Source: Scilla litardierei (taxonomy: Eukaryota > Streptophyta > Magnoliopsida > Asparagales > Asparagaceae). Taken from it: 64,000 bases of DNA. Below, piece after piece: positions 48,467-58,305 of this stretch. Numbering within the stretch: position 1 is the first letter of the stretch; each line of letters begins with the position of its first letter. The position numbers were made by a program, and so were the translations under genes. The stretch spans positions 34,000,418 to 34,064,417 of the forward strand of contig CM061132.1 of the NCBI GenBank assembly GCA_030789695.1, written 5' to 3'. The notes below the pieces were generated by a model. That model saw nothing but the letters and a program-made list of their open reading frames with translations. It was not told where the DNA came from and did not search any database.

Positions 48467-48828
48467 CAGCTCGATACTACGACCCTTATTAGGTTGAGGC
48501 AAAGATTGGCCAAGTGACGTACCAGCTGAGGTTGTCACCCTCTTCGACGATACACCCGGTGTTTCATGTGTCACAGCTCCGGAGAGCGATTGGAGATCAG
48601 GCAGCCTCTTCCACTTTGCAACTGACACTCACTGAGGACATGAAGGTACTGTTGGAGCCACTGATGGTGAGTGCGGTTCGTCAGTGGGCGGGACGACGGA
48701 AGGAGGTTTTGATTCACTGGGCGGGGTTACCAGACTGTGACGCTACTTGGGAGGCGTACGATGTAGTCAGGGAGCAGTTTCCAGATTTTCACCTTGAGGA
48801 CAAGATGGCTCTTTTAGGGGGGTATTGA
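48467..48828 (+). pseudogene. Chromodomain C-terminus of chromovirus
   Basis: The frame reads VTYQLRLSPSSTIHPVFHVS, the usual end of gypsy integrase. It then has LIHWAGLPDCDATWEAYDVV and a REQFPDFHLEDK helix, which match the chromovirus chromodomain that targets integration to histone marks. Stop TGA at 48826-48828. A frame break near 48466-48490 (YDPY then stop) separates it from the integrase. Confidence 0.88.
48811..48825 (+). promoter_or_regulatory. Polypurine tract of chromovirus
   Basis: CTTTTAGGGGGGTAT lies directly before TGATGCG. It is the expected primer of plus-strand DNA synthesis at the 3' LTR border. Confidence 0.7.
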
Positions 48829-49110
48829 TGCGAAAACCCCACCCGCACAGGCGGGCCCACCTTTAACCGAACCCCGCCACAACTCAAGCCCACCTTGGAG
48901 GACTTATTGCCGTGCAGGAGAAGGGGAGACATGACTTAGTGGGTTTAGTGGGTATATGGGTATTCTAGTCTTTCCAGACTAGATTAGTAATTCCTCTTTT
49001 CTATTTAATCTAGGGCTAGCCGTTTTGTTTGGTATACTTATTTGTGAAGAACAATTAGGTATCTTTGTGAAGGTGCTTAGGCTTTGATCTGTTCATCCAA
49101 AGCTAGGAGA
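48826..49110 (+). mobile_element. 3' LTR of chromovirus (right end approximate)
   Basis: It starts TGATGCGAAAACCCC at the polypurine tract and overlaps the chromodomain stop codon. The sequence contains a GCGGGCCC-type palindrome. The 5' LTR is not in the window, so the right border is a guess. Confidence 0.5.
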
Positions 49111-49934
49111 CATGATTTCTTCTGGAAGGAGATCCAATTATCTTTTATTATTTGCTAACTTTTCTATAAAAATTCCACTTTTTATATTTTTCCACTTTTT
49201 AATCGCTGATTTGATTATACGATCAACCGGATTGTATCAGCCTTGGACACTGATGAACACGTATGCCATGAACTTCTTAGTTGCAAAAAAAAACCATACT
49301 AACCTAAGAGATTGGATGGCTGCTCTATGGTTTACAAGCTTACGCTGCACGGCCAAAGCCTTCCCACAAGCCATCATCCTTATTTTGAGGTATTTCATCT
49401 CATGTGAATAGTTTACTTGGCCAGATATAGGTATTGTACCCAATACATAGGGTTGAGTTCATGTTGAATTTCCCATGGTAGAATTTTGCCAATATTTTCT
49501 TCGAACCTTTGTTTCATGTCCAGGTGCAACTCAATGGGGGGAAAATGATACAATGACGATGATGATTATGACTACTGTGCAACAAACTCAGATAAACAAA
49601 CCAAGTTTAAAGAGAAGAAGATATATTTCCATGCACTTCCAAGAAATTTAAGGTTCTACAGTTCAAATAAACATTCAGTCTCTTTTTGCTGTGGTAATAA
49701 AAAAATCTACGAGGTTTATTTTAACTTCTTCATGGTTGAAAATGTAGAACTGCACAGATGAAAATATTCACCAAAGTACTAGCATACTAAAGGATAATTA
49801 TTGTATATCTGTTAAATTAATCCTGGAACACCCCCAGCCACTTGCTATTCACCCGTAATTATTCTCTATCTGTTTCAATTTTCTTTTCATTCATATGCAA
49901 TGACGAGAAGAGGATCGCCATTCTAGCAACATAC
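49111..49934. other. Intron-like sequence left of ABCD1 exon
   Basis: In the ABCD1 gene direction this lies just downstream of the last exon seen. The next expected exons (the 'LSLGEQQR' signature and the 'LDECTNA' Walker B) were sought on the minus strand here and leftward without success. The 99-aa plus-strand ORF has no domain. Confidence 0.5.
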
Positions 49935-50171
49935 CTTTCTCACCCATTTTGGTCATCCTTCGCTCAGCTTCCTCATGCGACAGAGGGTAAATTATTTGAT
50001 CCCTCAGGGTCCCCAAGCTGGTGTAAGGCCGTTGAGGAATGTAAAACATGCCACATCGTTGTCCCACTTCTTCATCAATATTTTGGCAGGGCTTGATTAG
50101 TTCTCCATTTACAATGGGCCACAAACCTCGAAGAACTCTGAAAATGGAGCTTTTCCCACTACCATTTGGAC
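49935..50171 (-). CDS. ABCD1 (PXA1/CTS) exon: second NBD, Walker A
   Basis: ABCD1 is the peroxisomal full-size ABC transporter that imports fatty-acyl-CoAs and jasmonate precursors for beta-oxidation. This exon reads [19 protein letters not shown], a Walker A (P-loop), then [20 protein letters not shown] and [20 protein letters not shown], which is the Q-loop region. It starts in phase 2 after a TTTTGAAG acceptor and ends EKG at GAAAG|GTATGT. The 78 codons have no stop. In the family the signature and Walker B follow, and these were not found in the window. Confidence 0.93.
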
Positions 50172-50251
50172 CTTCAAAAGATAATAGAGAATTATAAGGC
50201 CGCAGCAGAGCAACTTTTTAATGAGGTCACCAAAGACTATGAATTACTAAC

Positions 50252-50413
50252 CAGTAAGGAGGAGGCTTTTTCCTCGTACAATTTCACATGACAACTGCCT
50301 AGCCAATAGCTTCTGTGATGGTGTGATGATATCAACATTAGAGAAGGAGATGACATCTTGCAAATGGGTGGCATTTTCTTCCAAGGACAGAGAAGCATCA
50401 GGTAAAGGAATAT
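50252..50413 (-). CDS. ABCD1 exon: start of second NBD
   Basis: This reads DIPLPDASLSLEENATHLQD, then VISFSNVDIITPSQKLLARQ and LSCEIVRGKSLLLTG, the first beta strands of the C-terminal nucleotide-binding domain leading up to Walker A. The P-loop glycine is split: ACT-G here plus GT in the next exon (50171). Its acceptor (TTTAATGCAG) follows the 11.8-kb intron. The 78-bp intron to the next exon is of normal plant size. Phase agrees with both neighbours. Confidence 0.93.
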
Positions 50414-51778
50414 CTGCATTAAATAATGACCACAAGGATATATCATCATATACTAGGGCTAAAAGGCTTACCATAAAGAGATGAGAAAAAACACCTCTAC
50501 CAGCATAGATGATACAAATGTGATGTATATATAAACAAGAACATCTCATTATGTAATTAAAAGCCAATTTGAGAAGGAAAGGAATAAAGATATGATCACA
50601 ATATGAAATTAATGAGATGGCTATAATCAAAACAAGAAAAAAGCTGCAGGATTATGTATTTACATACACTTGGATTGAAGCATAACTTAGGCAGATAATG
50701 ATTCTGGCATAGATTACTATGCTAGCTATAATATTTGCCATCTGATGACTTCACATCAGCCCAAAAATATGGATGAGAACATACGACACACCTTGCAGCT
50801 TCTTTAATAGTGAGTCAACCAGTCCTCCATTAGCACCAAATCAAGACTATACATTGTGGGGCAGGACAGAAGCGTTAGGTGGAATAAATTGTAGATTTGA
50901 AAAATATAAATGATGTATTTGAGTTTAACGCAATAGAAATTCACGCCTTGCACATTGTTGAATTGCTCAGCCACTTTCACACATCGTATGTAAAGAGATA
51001 TTTATAACAAAAAAAGAAACTCCAAATTGATTTAGACTCCTAACTAAATTCAACCTCTAAAAATAAAAGAAGACTAATTAATTGAAAATGAATAAAAAAC
51101 TAAAGAAGCCTAAAAGTAGTCAAACTCTTAAAAACTCAAAACCTGATCCAATTTGGATTTCTATCACCTTTCAACCCCACCAATTCTGTTAGAGCTTGCC
51201 CAAATCCCAAATCTGTTATAGCGAATAAGGATACGAATATACGAGAAGCACATGGAATACATGGATAATGGCCAATGTTAATATAAAAAAAGAATTATTT
51301 AAAAACATTCAATCCAAAATTGGGGTATTGCTATTGTGTATATAACCAAAGATTCAAGACGAATACAATTAGAATTACACTTTATATTTGACTTGATAGG
51401 GATCAGATATAATTTTTATTTTTATTTTTATTTTATTTTGAGTTTTAGAATTTTGGTTATTTTAGAGTCTTTTATTTATTTTTTAAGAGTTTCGATCTTT
51501 TAAGGGTTTAGTCCCACATCTAATGGGAATAAGATGTTGAGTTGTAAAAGCCTATATAAAGGCCTCTAGACTTGCTTTGTAATCAATCAATCGATGCATG
51601 AATCAATGAATGAATAAAATTTGGAAAAATCCTCAAAACTTGTGCAAGGTTCCCCTCCTTGGTGAGAAGACACGGAATTCTTGGTGAGAAGCCAAGAAAC
51701 CTTAATTTATCAGTTCTTTCCCAAATATTTTCCAGATCATCCACAAAATCCCTAAATCTAATTCATCCTACGTCAATT

Positions 51779-51791
51779 TGGTATCAGAGTC
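51779..51791 (+). promoter_or_regulatory. Primer-binding site of the TRIM
   Basis: TGGTATCAGAGTC follows the LTR end (TCA) by three bases and complements the 3' end of initiator tRNA-Met in its first eleven positions. Confidence 0.85.
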
Positions 51792-52103
51792 AAAACCAGA
51801 GTTTCATTCAGTACTACTACCATATTTCAAGTCAGAGCACTATCTCGAGCCACCTGTTGAACGCGCACCAGAACTGCAGATAGCAACGTTACTAGAAGAC
51901 GTTCATCATCAAGTCTGTATCTTACCATACTTTAGAGTTTGTGGACATATCTTTTCTAAATTTCTAACAGCAAGGGACTATTGGTTGATGCTCAGCTATG
52001 CTACTTTTGTCGTCATTCACCAGAAGTTCTCAAGCCGGAGAATGATATGGATCATATCAAGAGTTTTTATTTTTTATTTTTTTACTTTATTTTAAGTTTT
52101 AGA

Positions 52104-52835
52104 CTATGTTATCGAGGCGTCGACTAGTCGCTGACTAGTCGAAAGTCGGTGGAGGACCGACTTGAAATTTTTCAAAAGTCGGGAGGTGAGTCGGACACCG
52201 ACTAGGCATCGACTTGGTCCGACTTTTTGACCGACTTGGTCAGCATACTTCTACAATCAAAATACAAGAGGAAAAATTGTTTGTCTCCCGTTCTAACTTC
52301 GTGATAATCAAAACATTCACAGTGGATCAAGTTAAATTCCAAGAGGAAGCCAAAAAGACCTTGAAACTCTCCCCACGAAGAGATTTTCAGCAGATGACCA
52401 TCAGTAATGGACTCTAGAAAATGTTCACTCTAAAACTGCGCCTAGCCACATCCGTTTCCATGTAGAGATCTCATCCTTGGCGTATTGTTTCCTGATTCCG
52501 CTATAGAATCCAAATGTCTCATTGCCTGCTTCCTTATGATCCTTCTGACTGATGGTTGTTTGTCTCCATCGCGAACCAGGTGTATACTCATTGAACTCTA
52601 ACATGACAGTATCTGTAACAATATGCAGGCAACAGATTAAAAAATAGTGAATTTTCAAAGAATTTATCTGAGCTAGAAAATTATATGCCCATTACAAACC
52701 TAAAAAAAGAAGTAACATCTGATACATGAAATAAAATATGTTAATATCTGGGTGTGACTAGTCGCCGACTCGTTCGACTAATCATGAGTCGGTACTTGGC
52801 CGACTCATTGCCGACTCACCGACTTAACTGCATAG
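52104..52835. mobile_element. Non-autonomous hAT element, TSD GTTTTAGA
   Basis: The 732-bp insertion has CTATG/CATAG ends and an 8-bp duplication GTTTTAGA at 52096-52103 and 52836-52843, which is diagnostic for the hAT superfamily. Removing it restores the 3' LTR of the TRIM, because the 5' LTR reads GAGTTTTAGAATTTTGG at that place. Both subterminal parts are crowded with GACTAGTCG and ACCGACT motifs (52120-52240 and 52755-52825), as is usual for hAT transposase binding. No transposase is encoded. The middle holds an exon-like piece on the minus strand. Confidence 0.9.
52425..52615 (-). pseudogene. Exon-like gene fragment captured in hAT element
   Basis: On the minus strand, after a perfect-looking acceptor (CATATTGTTACAG), the frame reads [40 protein letters not shown] and [15 protein letters not shown], then a stop at 52425. 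It is rich in charged and aromatic residues and unlike the surrounding TE sequence. I do not recognise the family. It is not part of ABCD1, since the flanking ABCD1 exons join in phase without it. A fragment of a host gene captured by the transposon is the best explanation. The adjoining plus-strand ORF (52214-52417) has no domain. Confidence 0.5.
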
Positions 52836-55072
52836 GTTTTAGAATGTTAATTATTTTGGAGTCTTATTTATTTTTAAAGAGTTTTAATCTTTTAAAGGGT
52901 GTAGTCCCACGTCTGATGGGAATATGAAAAGTGTTGAGTTATACGTCTATATAAAGGCCCCTAAGACTTGCTTTATGTAATCAATCAATCAATTAATGAA
53001 TATATAGACCCCTAAGACTTGCTTTATGTAATCAATTAATTAATTAATGAATCAATGAATGAATACAATTTGGAGCAATCCTCAAAACATGTAAAAGGTC
53101 TCCCTCCTTGGTGAGAAGCCTCGGAACTCTTGGTGAGAAGTTAAGAAACCCTAATTTATCAATTCGTCAACAAATCTTCCCCAAATCCTCCACAAAATCT
53201 CTAAATCTATCTCTTCCTATATCATAATTCCTTGTATGACTACAACTTCAAAACTAGGAAAATATAATTACTATTTCTACACTAGAAACTCTCCTAATTT
53301 TAATAACTCTAACACAAACTCTCAAGCTAAATGACAAATATTATATGCTACCATTTGGTATATATTTACTATACATATAATCACCCAAACATTTGCTGAA
53401 TAAATCCACCAACTGAGCATCTGATCTAATATGTGTCGTTTCAATCATCTCATTCAAAGCATTCTCTTGAACATAATATCAATCAATCTTCACATGTTTT
53501 GTTCTTTAATGAAATACTGGATTGTTTGCAAATATAGATGACCGCTTAATTATCACACTTGAGAATCATAACTTATAGATGCTGAAAGTCAGGTTCTCCA
53601 ACCAAATAATTTAACCATACCAACTTACACGTGCCAGTAGCTATGATTTTATATTCATATTTTGCACTTGATCGAGAGACTATTGATTTTTTATTTTTCC
53701 AATATTGAAAATTTCCTCCAACAAAAACATAACCGAGGTAGACTGTCGATCACTAAGATATCCAGCACATTATGAATCCGTGTAGTACTCAATATGGATA
53801 TTATTATTATTATTATTTATAACAACACACATCCTAGAGCACATTCAAATATCATTGTATGTGAACTAGAGCATCCTAATGAGTAGTACGAGGGGCACCA
53901 AAATACTGACTAACAATACTTGCCTTAAAAGATAAATCTGATTGAGTAACTATAAGATAAGTACCTTTACCTACCAATCTTCTATACCTGATCCAAAACT
54001 CAAACAACCTGTATTATCTAACCGTTTGGTATTTCAGATCCATAGGATAGGAGTATTGCTCGGTGTGCAACCTAATATCCATGTCTCAGTTAATAAATCA
54101 AATACATACTTTCTTTAAGACAAGAAAAATACAACAGTCAGATGTATATATACAACTAGTAAAATACAACCTACAGATGGATGTCCTTTGATAAAAACAG
54201 AATGATCCATAACACATTGCTTCATCTTAAACTCTATATAACACTGCTAAATGTGATAAACCATAAACATGAAGTTGCTTAAGATCATATAATAACTTTT
54301 GTGACGAGAAACTAACCCAGACTCTCCTTAGTAACATGCATCGAAGATTACTCCATGTACAATTTCTCACAAAGATTACCATGAAAAAAATGCATTCTTG
54401 ATCACTATCAATGAAAAATCATGGCCAATGATATAAGAAGTCAAACAAAGAATATATTGATGATCGAAAAAGTCACAAAATAATCAAGGCCATAAGTCTG
54501 ATTACAACCCTTTGCAACAGGTGAGCTTTCAACTTCTTAATAGCACTCTATGAACAAACGACAGTATAGACCCAATGACAACCAACAATGAACTTATCAG
54601 GAGAAAGAGGAACCCTTTCCAAGTATTAGTATGATACAAAGCATCTTATCATCCATTATAGCTTTTCATCCAAGATGACTCATAGGAACCAAGAATCTGA
54701 TTTTTATTAATATAAATTGAAAATAAAAGTTACCTAGATCACAATTATAGGGGTGATCGTCCTCCCAAGACGTCAATTAAAGAGGACATCCGCACTCTCC
54801 CGTAGAACGAGGAACTCTCTCCTCTCTTTCTCAAAATTAATATCAAAACATGCATGCCTAGGGCCGGCCGTACCATGGGGATTAAATACTAATCCTAATT
54901 TGCAAAATTAGACAAACGCCCCTACAATACCCCTACAATAATAAAATATCACAAAAAGACCCAAAATGCCCCTAATAGGCCTAAAACTCATAAAAAGAGG
55001 GCCGAATCTACATTACTCTGCCCCCAGAAAACCACCTTGTCCTCAAGATAGTGCATGAAGTCTGCGACGGTA

Positions 55073-57052
55073 CTACTTCACGTGGAGATGTCCATCTCCC
55101 CCGGGTTCTTCTTCCTCCACTATATCTTCATCTGCTTCGCCCACTAACAGCAGCTGAATCTTGCGCACTCCATAGTGGTGCCCTGGGGTGAACATGTCGT
55201 CGCATCTAAAGCACGGCCTCTTCTGCCTCCTCTCCCGCATCTCCGCGTCCGTCATTTTTATGAACTTCCCTCATTGCGGTGGCACCCCGATCTTCTCCTG
55301 GTTGGTCAGGTCTGTCCCTGTCATGGTCACCTGCTGTCCTCCACCCGTGACTTGCCTGTGTGAAGAGGACCCGTCTCCAGTTCCTCCAGATTTCTTCATC
55401 TTCACCAATCGATCCTCCACCATCTGGGCATACTCAATGGCCTCCATCAGGTCCTGATGCTTCTGTATGCGAATGGTAGCTTTCAGCCCCTTCATAAAGG
55501 CACTCTCCATCAACTCATCAGACACCACATGCACTCGCCCCGACAGTGCTTCGAATTTGTCCATGTAGTCCCTCACCGTGACATCCTGCCTAAGAAACAG
55601 TAGCTGCTCCCGCAAGTTTTCCAAGTGAGTATCACGGAGTCTCTCCACCAATCCATCATTAATCTCATCCCATGAGCAAAACGGCCGCCTCTCATCCCTC
55701 CATTGGTACCACCACGAGGGCCTTCCCATCTAAACACGCTGCCACCGCCTCCAACTCCTGGTCCTCAGTCATACATGACACCTTGAAAAATCTTTCTACC
55801 CTGTAAATCCATGACACATGATCTTCCCCCTCAGATATGAGCATCTTCAGCTTCCATAACATGTCCACCCCAAAGGTTCCCTGGTCTCCTCGTCCGCATG
55901 CGTGCCTGGGCTGATGGTAATACTGCCACCTCTCCCTGCGCCTCTCAAATCCTCTCTATGGGTCTCCATCCCTATCTCCATAGCCTCTCATTAGGCCCCT
56001 TCCTCGGCCTCCATAGTCTCTCCAGTTATGCCGACATCATAGAAGCCCTGAACGTCCTACTCCATGTCCCCCTCTACACAATAGTCTCATGGGTACTCCT
56101 CATAAGTTGGACGTGGACGATGTCATCTTTGTGTAGCATATCGAGTGCTGTGTGGCTCTTAAAATTCATCACATTCGTCGCCGGGCTCCAGGGATAGTCG
56201 TCGCCATAACGCCTTGCTTGGGGCCCTCGGTGCCCTTGCCAACCTCCCAGATGCCCACTGAACCTGCCCAAATGCTGGCCGCCCTAAAAATTCTGCTGAT
56301 TTTGAACAGGGTGGCTGACGCTGCTGTTGAAAGGGCGTCAGCCCCTGACCTGTGCCTGGGGGATAGCGCCCCTGCTGGAGGGGCGACAGCCCCCTTGGGG
56401 CAACATGGAGGGGCTGGCGCCCCCCCAGGCAACTGGAAAGGGGCGACAGCCCTTGTCCAGGGGCCTGGGGCGCCCGCCGCCCCTCCAGGAGGGCTTGGCG
56501 GGCCCCTGTTGGCTGGACATGGGCGACAGCCCCTGGTCAGGCACCTGTAGGGCCAGCCGCCCCAGCTGGAGGGGCGCCCCAGCTGGAAGGGCGGGCGCTC
56601 CTCCAGGACTCCGGACAGGGGCCGCGCCCCCTGTTTTACTGCCGAAATCATCACTGCTCGCTGTTTTGAAGCTATATGGTTTCAAGATTCGTTGTTTTGC
56701 ATCATGGGCTCCTCCTCATCCTCCTCGAAGTATTCGACGTCGGAGAGAAGAACTTTCTCAAAATCCTTCATCTTCTCATTACCTTTGTCCAAAGGTGACA
56801 CCTTTTTGCTTGATTAGGGTTTTCGTCGCCTTTGGATTGATTAGCCGCTACGAATTGTTGCATGAGTTGTGCTAGGGCTTCTCCTTATTTCCCTTGATCT
56901 TCCACCAACTTCGGTAGGGCTTCGCTTTGCTTCATGAGGACGTCAAGGGTTTCTCCTTGCTTCGCTATGGTTTTCTTTATGCCTTCAATCTCCCCATTGA
57001 ATTTTTTCTCCACCGCGTCGATGCGATCTTTGGACCTCGTTGCCGCCGCCAT
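55073..57052 (-). pseudogene. Gag polyprotein of TR-GAG element (broken)
   Basis: It starts with ATG at 57052 (MAAATRSKDRIDAVEKKF, a coiled-coil start) and breaks at a stop near 56895. A Pro/Gly/Ala-rich segment follows (56200-56680, built of GGGGCGACAGCCC-like units). The retrotransposon Gag domain then reads EGEDHVSWIYRVERFFKV, and after a frameshift near 55730, RPFCSWDEINDGLVERLRDT and VTVRDYMDKFEALSG (55271-55729). After one more stop comes the knuckle CFRCDDMFTPGHHYG (about 55160-55205), where the family's last cysteine (CxxC..GHxC) is replaced by tyrosine. The frame ends at 55073. Confidence 0.85.
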
Positions 57053-57062
57053 AGATCGACAT

Positions 57063-57074
57063 GCTCTGATACCA
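57063..57074 (-). promoter_or_regulatory. Primer-binding site of the TR-GAG element
   Basis: The plus strand reads GCTCTGATACCA, i.e. TGGTATCAGAGC on the element's strand, three bases inside the 5' LTR. It is a perfect plant tRNA-Met-type site. Confidence 0.9.
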
Positions 57075-57375
57075 AATTGATAGGAACCAAGAAAAGATCA
57101 GATTTCTATTATATAAACTGAAAATAAAAGATACATAGATCACAATTAAAGGGGTTATCGCCCTCCCAAGAAGCCGATTAAAGAGGACGTCTGCACTCTC
57201 CCGTAGAACGAAGAACTCTCTTCTCTCTTTCTCAAAATTAATCTCAAAACAAGCATGCCTAGGGCCGGCCACACCATGGGGATTAAATACTACTCCTAAT
57301 TTGCAAAATTACACAAAAGCCCCTACAATACCCCTACAACACCCCTACAATAATAAAAAAGACCTAAAATGCCCC

Positions 57376-58305
57376 TAGTGGGCCTAAAACTCATAAAAAG
57401 AAGGCCGAATCTATCAATGACATAAAGGTGCAGAGACAAACTTAGGTATAAAGATGTTAACATCAGGAGAAAGAGGAACCCTTTCCAAGTATTAGAATGA
57501 TACAAAGCATCTTATCATCCATTATAGCTTTTCATCCAAGATGACATAAAGGTGCAGAGACAAACTTAGGTATAGATATGTTAACAAGAGCAACACCAAA
57601 ATATGAATAGGAAGAAATAAAAACAGTAGGAAATAAAATTCAAAATGTGATGTGAAGTTCATGCTCGGTAATCTTTTCTTATTGTGATGGGCAGGTCAAA
57701 ACCATATTGCTTCATTAAAATTAAAAGGTAAAGTATCAACACTGACATAGAGTCCAAATCCACATAATCAGAAACAATCAACGACAACCAATCACGAACG
57801 ACAACAAAGAAGATCAATAACGTAGCGTTCAATTTTACTGTAGTGGGCCTAAAACTCATAAAAAGAAGGCCGAATCTATCAATGACATAAAGGTGCAGAG
57901 ACAAACTTAGGTATAAAGATGTTAACATCAGGAGAAAGAGGAACCCTTTCCAAGTATTAGAATGATACAAAGCATCTTATCATCCATTATAGCTTTTCAT
58001 CCAAGATGACATAAAGGTGCAGAGACAAACTTAGGTATAGATATGTTAACAAGAGCAACACCAAAATATGAATAGGAAGAAATAAAAACAGTAGGAAATA
58101 AAATTCAAAATGTGATGTGAAGTTCATGCTCGGTAATCTTTTCTTATTGTGATGGGCAGGTCAAAACCATATTGCTTCATTAAAATTAAAAGGTAAAGTA
58201 TCAACACTGACATAGAGTCCAAATCCACATAATCAGAAACAATCAACGACAACCAATCACGAACGACAACAAAGAAGATCAATAACGTAGCGTTCAATTT
58301 TACTG
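57376..58305. repeat. Perfect 465-bp tandem duplication
   Basis: 57376-57840 and 57841-58305 appear identical. Each begins TAGTGGGCCTAAAACTC and the third TAGTG (58306-58310) closes the array, so a 5-base microhomology sits at the junction. The unit includes the last 41 bases of the TR-GAG LTR and 424 bases of copia sequence. The event is therefore younger than the TR-GAG insertion. Both copies also contain a nested shorter repeat (GACATAAAGGTGCAGAGACA twice per unit). Confidence 0.93.

Larger units (their letters stand above)
51394..53224 (+). mobile_element. TRIM (miniature LTR element), with hAT in its 3' LTR
   Basis: The 5' LTR is 51394-51775 (TGATAGGGATCAG...CCTACGTCA). After three bases comes the primer site TGGTATCAGAGTC at 51779. 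The internal part is only 267 bp and non-coding. The 3' LTR starts at 52043 (TGATATGGATCA) after a purine tract (AAGCCGGAGAA), is interrupted by a hAT element at 52104-52835, and ends at 53224 (...CCTATATCA). Flanks are TGACT (51389) and TAATT (53225), each one base from TGATT, the sequence at that place in the intact right copia LTR. TATA boxes (CTATATAAAGGCC) are at about 51552 and 52947. No gene of its own is present, so it depends on enzymes of other elements. Confidence 0.85.
54680..57416 (-). mobile_element. Gag-only (TR-GAG-like) gypsy element, TSD ATGAC
   Basis: LTRs are 54680-55012 (3', minus) and 57078-57416 (5'). ATGAC flanks both ends (54675-54679, 57417-57421). On the minus strand the 5' LTR ends ...CTATCA, then three bases, then the primer site TGGTATCAGAGC (57063-57074). 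A purine tract, TTTTCTGGGGGCAGAGTAA, precedes the 3' LTR. The internal region codes only for a broken Gag. There is no protease, RT or integrase between the zinc knuckle and the tract, so the element needs a partner. Small terminal mutations (TGATAGG to TCATAGG) are seen at the left edge. Confidence 0.92.

Noticed and set aside
52425..52658. Treating the exon-like frame as an ABCD1 exon
   Set aside because: ABCD1 exons at 62242 and 50413 join in phase without it, it ends in a stop, and it lies inside a hAT element with an 8-bp duplication.
56152..56875. Long plus-strand ORFs of 132-182 aa
   Set aside because: Antisense to the Pro/Gly-rich Gag spacer; repetitive GGGGCGACAGCCC units keep several frames open.
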